In this document: in pieces, positions 1-8,990 of the stretch
Numbering within the stretch: position 1 is the first letter of the stretch
How the letters are laid out: the number at the start of each line of letters is the position of its first letter
NCBI GenBank assembly: GCA_913777665.1
Contig: CAJYTF010000012.1
Coordinates: 1-50,631 of the forward strand
DNA: 50,631 bases
From: an uncultured Myroides sp.
GTDB taxonomy: Bacteria > Bacteroidota > Bacteroidia > Flavobacteriales > Flavobacteriaceae
Direction: 5' to 3'
Notes under the pieces: generated by a model
What the model saw: only the letters and a program-made list of their open reading frames with translations
Databases searched by the model: none
Told to the model about the DNA's origin: nothing
Position numbers and translations under genes: made by a program

Positions 1-315
1 GTTATTTTATACATATCTAAATTAATTTCTTTCTAAAATTTATAATTATCTTAAATATAGCTAAATAACCTTGATTACCATATATATTATTTGTCAATTT
101 TTTTTATATCCCAATAGAAGGTTGTAAGAATTTTTTACTTGCTGTTACAATGCCAGGTAAATCAATTTAAAATTGATAAAAGTCTAAAAGTTTCCTTATC
201 TCATTTTAACACCGGTGGTTAAGTGGAATAGTGATCTAATTTGTTTATAAAAAAAACTATTTTTAATATAAATAGTTTAACTTTACACAAAATTATTAAT
301 TTTAGTACTGAGGTT
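1..315. other. AT-rich non-coding start of window
   Basis: No convincing gene is visible. The stretch is very AT-rich. Around 160-180 a short palindrome (atcaattt / aaattgat) is seen; the same half-sequence recurs in the larger palindrome at 45559-45587. A gene cut off by the left window edge cannot be excluded. Confidence 0.4.
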
Positions 316-402
316 ATGAAAGGGAAATTATCTTATGTTATTTGGGCGCTTATAAGCATTATCTGTCCGTTTGTACTATGGTTAGGTCAAAAAATTATAT
401 AG
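316..402 (+). CDS. Possible 28-aa single-span membrane peptide
   Basis: ATG to TAG reading frame of 28 codons beginning MKGKLSYV. It has a basic N-terminus followed by a hydrophobic stretch of about 17 residues (WALISIICPFVLWLG), the architecture of a small inner-membrane peptide. I recognise no family. There is no downstream partner gene on the same strand. Frames this short occur by chance in AT-rich DNA, so this is a suggestion only; the hydrophobic composition is the only support. Confidence 0.2.
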   Translation: MKGKLSYVIWALISIICPFVLWLGQKII

Positions 403-447
403 CATTAATAGCATAGGCTCGGTTAAAGAAACAAAATAACATCAAAA

Positions 448-467
448 AAGCGAACTAATGTCCGCTT
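448..467 (-). terminator. Intrinsic terminator, minus strand
   Basis: Read on the minus strand, an 8-bp stem (AAGCGGAC / GTTCGCTT with one G-U pair) with a 4-nt loop is followed by a run of six T. It would end a minus-strand transcript coming from the region 470-740, where the only reading frame is a short unassigned one. Confidence 0.45.
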
Positions 468-571
468 AATCTGTTTTTACTTAATGTAAAACTTAAGTAG
501 TTTAGTTGTTTTAAATTTGCTTAAGGCCTTCTGCTAAAAACCTGAGGTAACTGGTTTATTTCGTAAACACA

Positions 572-739
572 TCACAAATCTCCATCGCCGATAATTTTTC
601 TGCTGATCAGCAAATTGTGAAATAGAATGTTTTTTCCTTCATATCCCTTTTTTCTTGCAAATGAACATTTGGAAATGGGCTTTATACTTAAATGCCATAA
701 CAGGCAGTCAAGCTCCATAGAGTAGTTTTTAATTTTCAT
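572..739 (-). CDS. Short unassigned ORF (55 aa)
   Basis: Minus-strand frame beginning MKIKNYSMELDC and ending GDGDL. It is preceded by an A-rich leader and followed about 100 nt later by the minus-strand terminator at 448-467. It is basic, contains three Cys and has no recognisable domain. The placement before a terminator is the only reason to list it. From 740 to 1073 I see no gene. Confidence 0.2.
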   Translation of the reverse strand: MKIKNYSMELDCLLWHLSIKPISKCSFARKKGYEGKNILFHNLLISRKIIGDGDL

Positions 740-1073
740 AGCTTATTTTATTAATTTTCTTTTCAACAATAAAATTAATAAAAAAGTGTTACATTACTTA
801 TATATTGGTACTTGCTTAAACAATTATCCTTTACTATTAATCATCATTCTTATAATAATTTCCCCATTAAACTTTGTAGAATTTAGATAGTATAGTCTGT
901 TGTTATTATTGTCTTACATAAGTTAAAAAAGTAACCCGTCCAATTACGGTTTCCCCAAACAAAATTAAAAAACCACAGAGTCTCGTACTAAGTTCAAATC
1001 AGTGAAGTGTCAAATTGTAATTATTTTAGTTGATTTTTTTTGTGCTTTTATATAACTTTAAAATAAAAGAATT

Positions 1074-1346
1074 ATGGAAAACGAAAATATATTAATTGAA
1101 TATGGGTTGCAACTGCAAAAAATAATTACTCATTATCACAGCCTTTATAATAGTACTCATGTTGAAAAAAAGGAGTTTTTAAGAGTAAGTACTGAACCAT
1201 TGACTGATGAAATTGCCAAACTAAATGTAAATACGGTGAATGAACTGATAATTCATAACGATATGATTATCAATCAGGAGGTCTTGGAAAGTGTAAATAA
1301 GCTAAGTTTGCAAAGTGTTGTCAATTTTGTCTGCACTATCAAATAA
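1074..1346 (+). CDS. Conserved hypothetical 90-aa protein (paralogue 1)
   Basis: Function unknown. The product is 90 residues, Lys/Glu/Asn-rich, soluble, with no signal peptide or membrane segment; predicted character is helical. The start is fixed by comparison with its paralogue at 22024-22296: both begin MENEN, share the leader string actttaaaataaaaga just before the ATG, and stop after exactly 90 codons. By eye the two proteins are about two-thirds identical, with an invariant core VEKKEFLRVS and NDMII. A hairpin terminator with the same sequence in both copies follows (1468-1494 here). The gene is monocistronic. A duplicated, independently transcribed small gene could be a regulator, toxin/immunity component or stress protein; the sequence does not decide. 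Confidence 0.75.
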   Translation: MENENILIEYGLQLQKIITHYHSLYNSTHVEKKEFLRVSTEPLTDEIAKLNVNTVNELIIHNDMIINQEVLESVNKLSLQSVVNFVCTIK

Positions 1347-1467
1347 AAGTTTTCAATTTCCCATAGCCGTCATACATTAAAGCTATTCATAACAAAATAG
1401 GTTAGTACTTATATGTTTACGTACGGTCATGGTTGTTAATTTTTGGTCAACTTTTGCTATAAATAAA

Positions 1468-1494
1468 GAAAGTCGGAAATTTTTTCCGACTTTT
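1468..1494 (+). terminator. Intrinsic terminator of the 90-aa gene
   Basis: Stem gaaagtcggaaa / tttccgacttttc followed by T-rich sequence, 120 nt after the stop codon of the 90-aa gene. The same hairpin, nearly base for base, follows the paralogue (22409-22436). Confidence 0.75.
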
Positions 1495-1531
1495 CTATTA
1501 CTAAAGTTGATGTGCTTTACAGTAAGCAGAA

Positions 1532-1612
1532 CTATTCAGGCAGGATCGTAATTGGTAGTTCAAAAATCGTCATATTAACTTCGTTCAGTCTTTTCTTTCC
1601 AGTCAAGGCTTC
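1532..1612 (-). repeat. Orphan C-terminal coding fragment / dispersed repeat copy (i)
   Basis: On the minus strand there is an open run of 26 codons ending in a stop: EALTGKKRLNEV, then NMTIFELPITILPE. It has no start codon and no upstream continuation, because the palindromic sequence at 1651-1671 interrupts it. A more decayed relative lies at 8466-8600, sharing gactgaaYgaagttaa and ttactgtaaa. It looks like the 3' end of a gene that has been scattered and is decaying. Confidence 0.4.
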
Positions 1613-1650
1613 AATATTTTAAAATGATACGCTCTTAACTATGTGCCGTC

Positions 1651-1671
1651 ATTCCGAACTTGTTCCGGAAT
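1651..1671. repeat. Short palindromic intergenic element
   Basis: attccgaac and gttccggaat form an almost perfect inverted repeat around TTG. Sequences of the form ATTCCGAACTTGTTTCGGAAT are, from general knowledge, common dispersed intergenic palindromes in several bacterial phyla. Only one copy is seen in this window. Confidence 0.35.
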
Positions 1672-1763
1672 GTCCAGCAGGTAAAACTCCAAAATTTCTA
1701 ACTCCCTATCACGTTAAGTCTGTGCTAACCCAAAGTTAAATATTAAAAAAACGGTGCTATTTT

Positions 1764-2311
1764 CTAAACCTCTAAAGCATCAATCAGTGCGGCATCTTCA
1801 TTTTCTTTCCATTGATCTTTTTCTAAAGTAGCATTTTTTAAGGAATTGAATTGTTCTAATTTTTCTGCATCACCTTCTTCTCCACTAAAGTAAGGAAAAA
1901 CATCTATAATAGTGATTCTGATATTGCAGGAATGCTATAATCGCCCATCGTGTTTTTCATGACAGTCACGGTATTGTCAAAAGCTTCTTTTACGTCATTG
2001 GCTTGTACCAGCAAATAAAAAGTAGTTTTTCGTTCTTTACCGCTGTCTTCATCATAAGCAAACAACGAAATTTTAGATTTAAACCAACGATCTGCATTTT
2101 CAAATGGATGAATTTCTGCATAATTCGCCATAGTAATGTTGGTAATTTTAAATTCTTCGCTAATAAAAGCTTTCATTTCTTCATTTATTCTCTTTTCAGC
2201 TTCTGTGTACGATAAAGCATCAACTAAGTAGGGTTCTGTAACTACTTTCTGTTTTCCGGTTTCATCTAACTTTCTATATTTTACTTTACATTCATACCAT
2301 GTTGTACTCAT
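1764..2311 (-). pseudogene. DUF4494-family protein, frameshifted
   Basis: The minus-strand reading begins MSTTWYECKVKYRKLDETG, a DUF4494 start, with an A-rich ribosome-binding region (ccttaaaaaaaatagag) before the ATG at 2311. The upstream in-frame ATG at 2398 is not needed. The frame runs 136 codons to a stop at 1904 (ending IPAISESLL), but the -1 frame continues without a stop for about 47 codons (IIDVFPYFSGEEGDAEKLEQ, ending LIDALEV) to a stop at 1764. One missing base around 1907-1915, for example CCT read as CT after GAATCA, would restore a protein of about 182 residues with the expected ESP-type junction. Function of DUF4494 is unknown; it is typical of Bacteroidota. The break is either a recent inactivation or a sequencing error. 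Confidence 0.7.
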
Positions 2312-2569
2312 CTCTATTTTTTTTAAGGATGGCAAATATAGGTTTAAAAGTGACGAAGTAAAGTTTGTTTTTTTAAATGGATATTCGTAATACGTCATTG
2401 CTCATTATTTTCATTGTATAAAATAGCAATTTTGGTTCTGTTGGTTGTTTCATCAATGTGGTACAATGATCCAATAGACAACTTTAAAACAATAATCACT
2501 CTTCGGTTTCGCAGCCATATTCTAACTTTTAGTTAAATGTATCCTGCACATATCCTAACATATTTCAAA

Positions 2570-4942
2570 TTAAATACGTTGTAACTCTTCAGAATTGCCC
2601 GATTGCCTTTCATTTGTTTGTATGTTTTTGTTGCCAAACCGGTAAACTAATGAAAACCGTACACGCTGTGCGTCCCACATATTTTTAAATTTTTGAGTAA
2701 CGCCGTACATTTCTTGTTTGCTGTATTCACGTCCGTTAAAAATATCGCTGCCACTAATGCTTAACTCTACTTTCTTGTCTAACATTAAACATTTTACTGT
2801 TGCATAAAATTTTGCATACGGTTTTAGTTCGAAATTTTGATAGGTTTCGCCAAAGTTTTGAAAGTAACTTAAACTGAAAAATACTGTTTTGTTAGCGTTT
2901 AAAGTAAAATCATTTGTTGTAAAAAAAGATGCTGATGTTCCTTTGTATGTCTGGTCTGAAATCGCAATGTTTGAAATAGAATAATCAAAATTAAAAGTGT
3001 TTACACTGGTCCACCAATTTGTTATTTTTGCTGAATAACTCTCTGTTATTCCAATATTTGTAGCATCAACATAATTCATCCATATATAATTGTTCTGTTT
3101 AGTTTCGGCATTCAACATAGACGCTTGGTTTACACCGTCTTTCATATTTGATACATATATTCTACTGTCTAATTTTTTATAAGTATAGGTTAATTCAAAA
3201 TTGTGTGAAAAGGAAGGACGTAAAAACGGATTTCCTTCGTTATAGCTAAATTCGTTGTTAATTGTTCTAAACGGGTTTAAACTTTCGTAACTGGGACGGC
3301 TGATTCGTCTGGAATAATTAAAACCTAAACTGTTTTCATCGGTAAAATTGTGCATAATATACAACGTAGGAAACAGTTTTAAATAATCGTTTTTGTGACG
3401 ATTATCGTTTTGTAGCGAGTAACCTTCTGTTTGGGTAGCTTCTAATCGTAAACCAGCCTGAAAAGTCCATTTTTCTGAAAGTTTCTTATTTGCCGAAAAG
3501 TAAACCGCCTGATTTTTCTCTGTATATTTAAAATAGTTTGATAAATTTTCATTGTTTAAAAAAATACCATCCTGATTTTTATTCAATGCTAAAATATTAT
3601 TTTTTGATGTAGATTGTGAAAATCGAAATCCTGTTGAAAAATCGGCAAATTTTGTAGGTAGCTCTAAATCTGCTTTACTAGAAATATTCTGAATTTTAAT
3701 ATCAATATCAGTAATTCCTGTATAAGTTGAATTAGAAATCAGTTCATTTGTTGGTGTAAAACCTGCATACGTGAAATTGTTTGTTTTTGGCGAATTATAA
3801 TTCACATAATCAATATCAACACTTAATTTTCTACCTAAAGTATCTAATTTGTATTCAGAATAAATCGTATAAATCTGTTGAAAAGTTTTATCGGTCGACG
3901 TTGCATGATTTCTTAAAAATTGATTAACAGAACCGTTTTCATGATCAAAAATCGTTGTAACCTGTGGTTGAGTATCAGCAAAATTTGAATTATAAACAGA
4001 TGCTTTTGTACCAATTTTCCAATTTTTATTTAATTTGTAATCTAATGCGATTTTTACGCTAACGAATTTGTTTTTGGCATCAGACGCGTTTTCGTTTTGC
4101 CAAAAAGCGTCGTTGTAATAAATATCGTTGTTCCAGTCAATTAATGATTTACGCTCGCCAACATTTACAGCGCTTTGTACTGTAACTTTATTTTTTTGTA
4201 AGTTAAAAGCTGCGTTATATTGTTGTGTGTTTCTGCGACTGCGTTGATAAGTAGCACCTAAAGTTGTATTCCAACTGTTTTGTTTTATTTGTTTGGTAAC
4301 TATATTAATAATGCCGCTATTACCTTCGGCTTGATATTTAGCAGGCGGCGTTGTAATAACTTCAATTTTAGATAGGTTAGAAGCACTTAAACTTTCTAAG
4401 TAATTTGTCAGTTCCTGTTGATCCATGTAAGTTGGTTTATCATCTATTAAAACTAAAACAGAATTTTTACCCGAAATACCGATGTTTTCTTGAGTAACAG
4501 TAACACCTGGTGTGGTTTTAAGAGCATCTAACGCAGTTCCGCCAGCTGTTGCTGTACTGTTTTCTACATAATAAATGAAACGATCGGCTTTGCGCTCGGT
4601 AAGATTTTTGCTCGTTTCTATAACCAATTCTTTTAAGTTTGTTGATGATTGCACATTAAGAATACCAAGATCTAAGTTGGTTGTTAGGTTAATTTCTTGC
4701 TCATAAACTATATCGTTGAAATAAATAATTTGCAGGTTATAGTTTTTTTCTAAAGCTTCAATTTCAAAGAAGCCGTTTTCGTTTGTGCTGCTAAAAATAG
4801 TATCGTTTGCAACTAATTGAATATCATAAAAAGCGGCAGCTTCGTTATTTTCTTTTACTAAGCCTTTTAATTGATGCGTTTGTGCAAATACTGAAATATT
4901 AAACACAAAAAAGATACATGCTAAAAATACTTTTGTTTTCAT
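2570..4942 (-). CDS. Outer-membrane beta-barrel receptor-like protein (TonB-receptor-like, OMP_b-brl family)
   Basis: 790 residues. Residues 1-20 are a signal peptide (MKTKVFLACIFFVFNISVFA). About 22-105 is a carboxypeptidase-regulatory-like beta-sandwich (HQLKGLVKENNEAAAF). About 110-220 is a plug-like region (LKTTPGVTV, VLVLIDDKP, VITTPPAKY, GIINIVTK). The rest is a 14-to-22-strand type barrel with aromatic strand ends and terminal VRFSLVYRFG. This is the arrangement of the PF14905 outer-membrane family; the final strand is followed by about 16 hydrophilic residues. The substrate is unknown. It is divergent from a LytS/LytR-type pair starting at 5117, an arrangement in which the two-component system commonly controls the barrel gene. 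Two palindromes lie in the 174-bp gap. No TonB box is obvious near the N-terminus. Confidence 0.85.
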   Translation of the reverse strand: MKTKVFLACIFFVFNISVFAQTHQLKGLVKENNEAAAFYDIQLVANDTIFSSTNENGFFEIEALEKNYNLQIIYFNDIVYEQEINLTTNLDLGILNVQSSTNLKELVIETSKNLTERKADRFIYYVENSTATAGGTALDALKTTPGVTVTQENIGISGKNSVLVLIDDKPTYMDQQELTNYLESLSASNLSKIEVITTPPAKYQAEGNSGIINIVTKQIKQNSWNTTLGATYQRSRRNTQQYNAAFNLQKNKVTVQSAVNVGERKSLIDWNNDIYYNDAFWQNENASDAKNKFVSVKIALDYKLNKNWKIGTKASVYNSNFADTQPQVTTIFDHENGSVNQFLRNHATSTDKTFQQIYTIYSEYKLDTLGRKLSVDIDYVNYNSPKTNNFTYAGFTPTNELISNSTYTGITDIDIKIQNISSKADLELPTKFADFSTGFRFSQSTSKNNILALNKNQDGIFLNNENLSNYFKYTEKNQAVYFSANKKLSEKWTFQAGLRLEATQTEGYSLQNDNRHKNDYLKLFPTLYIMHNFTDENSLGFNYSRRISRPSYESLNPFRTINNEFSYNEGNPFLRPSFSHNFELTYTYKKLDSRIYVSNMKDGVNQASMLNAETKQNNYIWMNYVDATNIGITESYSAKITNWWTSVNTFNFDYSISNIAISDQTYKGTSASFFTTNDFTLNANKTVFFSLSYFQNFGETYQNFELKPYAKFYATVKCLMLDKKVELSISGSDIFNGREYSKQEMYGVTQKFKNMWDAQRVRFSLVYRFGNKNIQTNERQSGNSEELQRI

Positions 4943-5015
4943 TATAGATTATTTTTTAGCAAAATTTGGTTTTATGTGGATCATATTATTTTTATTTCGA
5001 CCAATAACAAGAAAA

Positions 5016-5064
5016 ATCCGACGAATGTGTTCATCGGATAAAATCATTATTTCGTCGAAATAAT
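5016..5064. promoter_or_regulatory. Two palindromes in the divergent promoter region
   Basis: 5016-5039: atccgacgaa / ttcatcggat, 10-bp arms with one mismatch and a 4-nt loop; on the minus strand it is followed by TTTTTC and so could act as a terminator/attenuator in the receptor leader. 5046-5064: attatttcg-t-cgaaataat, perfect 9-bp arms. Either could be an operator for the adjacent LytTR regulator, though LytTR sites are usually direct repeats. Confidence 0.4.
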
Positions 5065-5116
5065 AAGGTTAGGCTTTAATTAAAATCTATTTTTACACGA
5101 TAAATTAATCAAAAAT

Positions 5117-6160
5117 ATGAAACAGAAATATGTAGTTGCTTTACACATTTTTTTTTGGGTGTATTATATTTTACAGAACCTTGTAACGTTGAATCCAAAT
5201 ACGCAAAGTATCAGCACACCAATACTTTCGTTACATTTTGCAAATCCTGATGTTGCCATAACGCATTCTTTTACCTTTTTATATGTTTTTATATTTTATT
5301 TAAACTATTTAATTGCTTTACCTCGTTTTTTTGATGTAAATAATACAAAACAAATATTTTTGGCATTACTATTACTTTTTGTCCTTTTTATTGGATTGCG
5401 TTATTTTATTGAAGAATTTTTATATTTAAAACTTCTCGGATTTCATAATTATTACGATGGCGTATCAATTCCGTATTATATTTACGACAATATTCATTAC
5501 GGAAGCCGTCCAATTGTGGCATCGTCTGTATTATGGTTTATTGTGAATATGTTTCGTTTGCAGAAAGATCAAATTCGGTTAATTGAAAGTAAACGCGAAA
5601 CCGAAATTAATTTTCTTAAATCGCAAATCAATCCGCATTTTATCTTTAATACGCTGAATAATATTTACTATCTGGTTTTTGAGAAATCTGAAAAATCATT
5701 AAAAGCAATAGAACAATTAAGCGGATTAATGCGATACATGACGTACGAAAGCCAGAACGAAACCATTGCCATACAAAATGAAATTGATTATATAGAAGAT
5801 TTTATTCAATTGGAATCTATGCGTATTGCAGGTAAACCGAATATCATTTTTGAAAAAGACATTGAAAATTACCAATACAGAATTCCACCATTGTTGTTAA
5901 TTCCTTTTATAGAAAACGGCTTTAAACACGGTATTGTAAATAATGAAGAGCATCCGTTCACTATCAAATTAAAACAAAATAGTAATTTGTTTATTTTAGA
6001 AGTAGAAAACTTAATCAATAAATATAAAAAAGATAAACAATCGGGAATAGGAATCGATAACATAAAAAAACGCTTACTATTGTATTTTCCCGCTAAGCAT
6101 TCGTTAGAAATCAATATAAAAGAACAAAAACACAAAGTTAAATTAACCATTAGTTTATGA
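5117..6160 (+). CDS. LytS/YehU-type sensor histidine kinase
   Basis: 347 residues. The N-terminus has four hydrophobic spans (about 8-24, 51-70, 79-97, 132-147), so this is an integral membrane sensor with little periplasmic domain. A short linker with charged helix (RLIESKRETEINFLKSQ) leads to the His_kinase domain of the LytS class, with the phospho-acceptor His174 in QINPHFIFNTLNN. The ATPase part follows with the N box PPLLLIPFIENGFKHG and a G-rich GIGIDNIKKRL. The stop codon overlaps the start of the response regulator by 4 bp (ATGA), so the two are translationally coupled. The likely target is the divergent receptor gene or the cognate operon itself. The signal sensed is unknown. Confidence 0.9.
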   Translation: MKQKYVVALHIFFWVYYILQNLVTLNPNTQSISTPILSLHFANPDVAITHSFTFLYVFIFYLNYLIALPRFFDVNNTKQIFLALLLLFVLFIGLRYFIEEFLYLKLLGFHNYYDGVSIPYYIYDNIHYGSRPIVASSVLWFIVNMFRLQKDQIRLIESKRETEINFLKSQINPHFIFNTLNNIYYLVFEKSEKSLKAIEQLSGLMRYMTYESQNETIAIQNEIDYIEDFIQLESMRIAGKPNIIFEKDIENYQYRIPPLLLIPFIENGFKHGIVNNEEHPFTIKLKQNSNLFILEVENLINKYKKDKQSGIGIDNIKKRLLLYFPAKHSLEINIKEQKHKVKLTISL

Positions 6161-6870
6161 GAGTAATAAATTGCATTATTTTAGACGATGAACCTATGGC
6201 TGTAGCGTTACTTTCTAAATATGTTGATAAAATTCACAATTTAAATTTAGTAAAGGCAACTACAAATCCTTTTGAAGTGCTGGAGTTTACCAATAGCAAT
6301 TCTGTTGATGTTGTATTTATTGATATTCAAATGCCCGAACTTACCGGAATACAGCTAATGGAAATGTTAGGCAATAAAACCAAATTTGTAATAACATCGG
6401 CATACAGTGAATATGCTTTGCAGGGATATGAACATAATGTAATAGATTATTTATTGAAACCTGTTTCGTTTGATCGTTTTTATAAGGCTGTCCTTAAGGT
6501 TCAAGAAGTTTTTAAAGAGCAAGCTTTTACCAAGGTGATTACTGCCGAAGAAAAATCAGATGATTTTTTGTTTGTAAAAACCGATGGTAAGTTAATTAAA
6601 GTAAATTTAAACGATTTGCAGTTTGTTGAAGGTTTAAAAGATTATCTGTATCTACATCTAAAAAATGAAAAGTTAATTGTTCTAGATACACTTAAAGATT
6701 TTGAACTTAAACTACCCAATAATTTTATGCGCGTACATAAATCGTACATTGTCAGGTTAGATCAGATCCATAGTATCGAACGCAGCCGTATTTTTATTCA
6801 AAACAAAATAATTCCGGTAGGTGATACCTATAAAGAAAGATTTCAGCAATGGCTAAACAGTTTTATATAG
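6157..6870 (+). CDS. LytTR-family response regulator
   Basis: 237 residues. The receiver domain (1-120) has the acidic pair at D10/D11, phospho-acceptor D56 in VVFIDIQMPELTG, and conserved Lys in VIDYLLKPVSFDRF. A linker of about 20 residues is followed by a C-terminal LytTR DNA-binding domain (about 135-235: FLFVKTDGKLIKVNLND, FMRVHKSYIVRLDQI). Start is at the ATGA overlap with the kinase gene. LytTR proteins of this layout act as transcriptional regulators downstream of LytS-type kinases. Nothing is missing from the key residues. Confidence 0.92.
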   Translation: MRVINCIILDDEPMAVALLSKYVDKIHNLNLVKATTNPFEVLEFTNSNSVDVVFIDIQMPELTGIQLMEMLGNKTKFVITSAYSEYALQGYEHNVIDYLLKPVSFDRFYKAVLKVQEVFKEQAFTKVITAEEKSDDFLFVKTDGKLIKVNLNDLQFVEGLKDYLYLHLKNEKLIVLDTLKDFELKLPNNFMRVHKSYIVRLDQIHSIERSRIFIQNKIIPVGDTYKERFQQWLNSFI

Positions 6871-7067
6871 GTTCTCAGCTGTCAGCCTATAAGTTCTTAC
6901 GTATTTTTACCAACACCGAAAAGCTTTTGTAGTTATCTGTTCCTATTAAAGATTAACGCTAAACAATTTTCCAACATATTAAAACTAAAGACAAAACAAG
7001 GCTTTAAGAAAAAAATCTTATTTAAAGTTTATTTTGTACTTTTATTTAACCATATAAAAAGCTATTT

Positions 7068-8363
7068 ATGAAACAATTTGTACCAGTATTATTCTTTATT
7101 GTTTGTTCTTCTGTATACGCACAATTGAATTACATAGGCTTGAAAGACCAATCTAATGTACGCAAAGCACAAAGTATTGTGCCTACATCTGTTACCTACT
7201 GGAGCAAGTCGAAAATAATCGATGATTATATCTATGTATCCACAAGAAAAGGTATTTATCGCAAAAATATAGCAACAACGCTTAATGATACCCTATGGCA
7301 GTTGTTCGCTTTTGCCGATGTTCCAATCCGCAATTTTGTTAAAAAGAACGATACTATTTTGGGGGTAACCGGTAATGAAGCAAGCGATACGCTTATGGTA
7401 CGTTCTACCGATAACGGACAAACTTTCACAGATTTTACTGCTGCTTCTTTTTTTAATAATACCGCTGTTAATACTATTTTGCAGATAGACCAGCACCCGC
7501 AAAACTTAAATGAGATTGTAGTGCTACATAGGGGCTATGGTTTCTCAAAGTCTTCTGATTTTGGTGCAACATGGTCGCTGCTGAACTCTTTTATTGGAGG
7601 CTATCAGGACTGGTTCGTCGGCTATAATCCAAACGATCCGCAAAACATAATGTATACTGGAGAAGAAATTTTTTTTCGTTCATATATCCAGTCAACTTAC
7701 AATGGCGGTGCTACGTGGCAAAAAGTAGATTCGTTGCAGACCCATTGTACTCATGGCGTTGCGTTTCATCCTACAAATAAAGATATTATGGTTTCCTACG
7801 GCGAGGGCAGGATAGCTAAATCGGTAAATCAGGGACTTACATGGATCAATACTGGGTCACTACCAATATATATCTATAAGGTTATTTATGATTCAAATAA
7901 CCCTGATGTTCTTTACGCAGCCGGCAGTTTCCAAGGGCTTAATAATAATATACAAATCTACAGATCTACCAATGCAGGAGATTCGTGGCATTTAAGTTAC
8001 ACCGAAGCTGTTCCGGAAGGTCAGGGAGTTCTTGATCTTCATCTGTATAACAACAAGCTTATTCTGTATACGCTGGTTAATGGAATCTATTCGTTAGACA
8101 TTGGCTTGCTTAATGTTAAACAAGAACAGTTGCAAAGTAAGCTGCTTATTTACCCCAATCCTTCTAATTCTGTTGTAAATATAGAAAGTGAATATCTGTT
8201 AAACAGTATTAAAATATTTAATGCCGCAGGTCAACAGGTATTTTATCAATTGTTAAACAGTAAAAACGCAACGGTCAACATTGAAACTTTAACTATGGGC
8301 ACCTACTTTATAACGCTCTATACCCAACAGGGGCTCATTACAAGAAAAGTCATAAAAAAATAA
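7068..8363 (+). CDS. T9SS-exported protein with sialidase/BNR-like propeller repeats
   Basis: 431 residues. Signal peptide about 1-19 (MKQFVPVLFFIVCSSVYAQ). The middle (about 50-340) carries repeated Asp/Ser-rich turns of the BNR/sortilin type: STDNGQTFTDF, SSDFGATWSLL, TYNGGATWQKV, SVNQGLTWINT, STNAGDSWHLS, five visible copies, implying a beta-propeller of 6-7 blades. The C-terminal 75 residues are a type A T9SS sorting domain (LLIYPNPSNSVVNI, IKIFNAAGQQV, LTMGTYFITLYT, ending RKVIKK). It is therefore expected to be exported through the Por/T9SS machinery and anchored to or released from the cell surface. No catalytic residues of sialidases could be assigned, so a binding or structural role is as likely as an enzymatic one. 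It is monocistronic. Confidence 0.85.
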   Translation: MKQFVPVLFFIVCSSVYAQLNYIGLKDQSNVRKAQSIVPTSVTYWSKSKIIDDYIYVSTRKGIYRKNIATTLNDTLWQLFAFADVPIRNFVKKNDTILGVTGNEASDTLMVRSTDNGQTFTDFTAASFFNNTAVNTILQIDQHPQNLNEIVVLHRGYGFSKSSDFGATWSLLNSFIGGYQDWFVGYNPNDPQNIMYTGEEIFFRSYIQSTYNGGATWQKVDSLQTHCTHGVAFHPTNKDIMVSYGEGRIAKSVNQGLTWINTGSLPIYIYKVIYDSNNPDVLYAAGSFQGLNNNIQIYRSTNAGDSWHLSYTEAVPEGQGVLDLHLYNNKLILYTLVNGIYSLDIGLLNVKQEQLQSKLLIYPNPSNSVVNIESEYLLNSIKIFNAAGQQVFYQLLNSKNATVNIETLTMGTYFITLYTQQGLITRKVIKK

Positions 8364-8465
8364 TTACTAATTAAATATTATTGAACAGGTTTTACCAAGG
8401 CAGAATCAAAATGAAAAATACATTTATTCAAGCATAACTATTTGTTTTAGTTTTAATGATTAATT

Positions 8466-8600
8466 CGCCTTAGTCTTTTACAGTAACAGATTTATTCAGT
8501 ATGGCTGTTGGTTGGTTCCGTAGTCATAAACCAAAGGTTAACTTCATTCAGTCACTCCGCCCTGGTACCTATTTCCAAGCTGTAAAATAAAGCCTGGGCT
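8466..8600. repeat. Dispersed degenerate repeat copy (ii)
   Basis: This shares gaRgttaa, ttactgtaaa and neighbouring blocks (read on the minus strand) with the fragment at 1532-1612, and ttccaagctgtaaaataa plus gcYtgggc with 13274-13300. All frames are interrupted. The surrounding gap 8364-8923 otherwise holds nothing I can assign. Confidence 0.45.
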
Positions 8601-8923
8601 GGGAAGGTCCATAATTGGAATTTATCGTTATAATGCTGTACGATCAGCTTATCTAGCTGCCGGATTTATAGTCATTGTGTTAATATTATGTATTGCTTTT
8701 TTTAAATTATTTAAACATATCATTTACACGGGCTAATGTGGTTTACAAAGCTACGAAATTTCATGCTGGCATAACAAGTAGTTTATGTTGTAGAGACTGA
8801 AAGAGAAAAGAAAATCAATCAATTAATTCTCCAATAAAAACAACGAATTCCAAAATTTAAAAATTAAGTTATAGTAAGTTGATTTTTTGGTATAATAGCT
8901 AAAGGTCATTACTGGTTAAAAAA

Positions 8924-8957
8924 AATAAAAGGTCATCTTGTGACCTTTTATTTTTTT
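8924..8957 (-). terminator. Intrinsic terminator of the porin-like gene
   Basis: ataaaaggtca and tgaccttttat form an 11-bp stem with a short loop. On the minus strand it is followed by T-rich sequence and lies about 35 nt beyond the stop of the gene at 8991-9566. The plus strand also has T's after the stem, so it may work in both directions. Confidence 0.7.
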
Positions 8958-8990
8958 AGTTTAACGTTCGTAAACCATTAAAGCTATAGG

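Noticed and set aside
2003..2215. 70-aa plus-strand frame
   Set aside because: Antisense of the DUF4494 gene; Phe-rich shadow composition.
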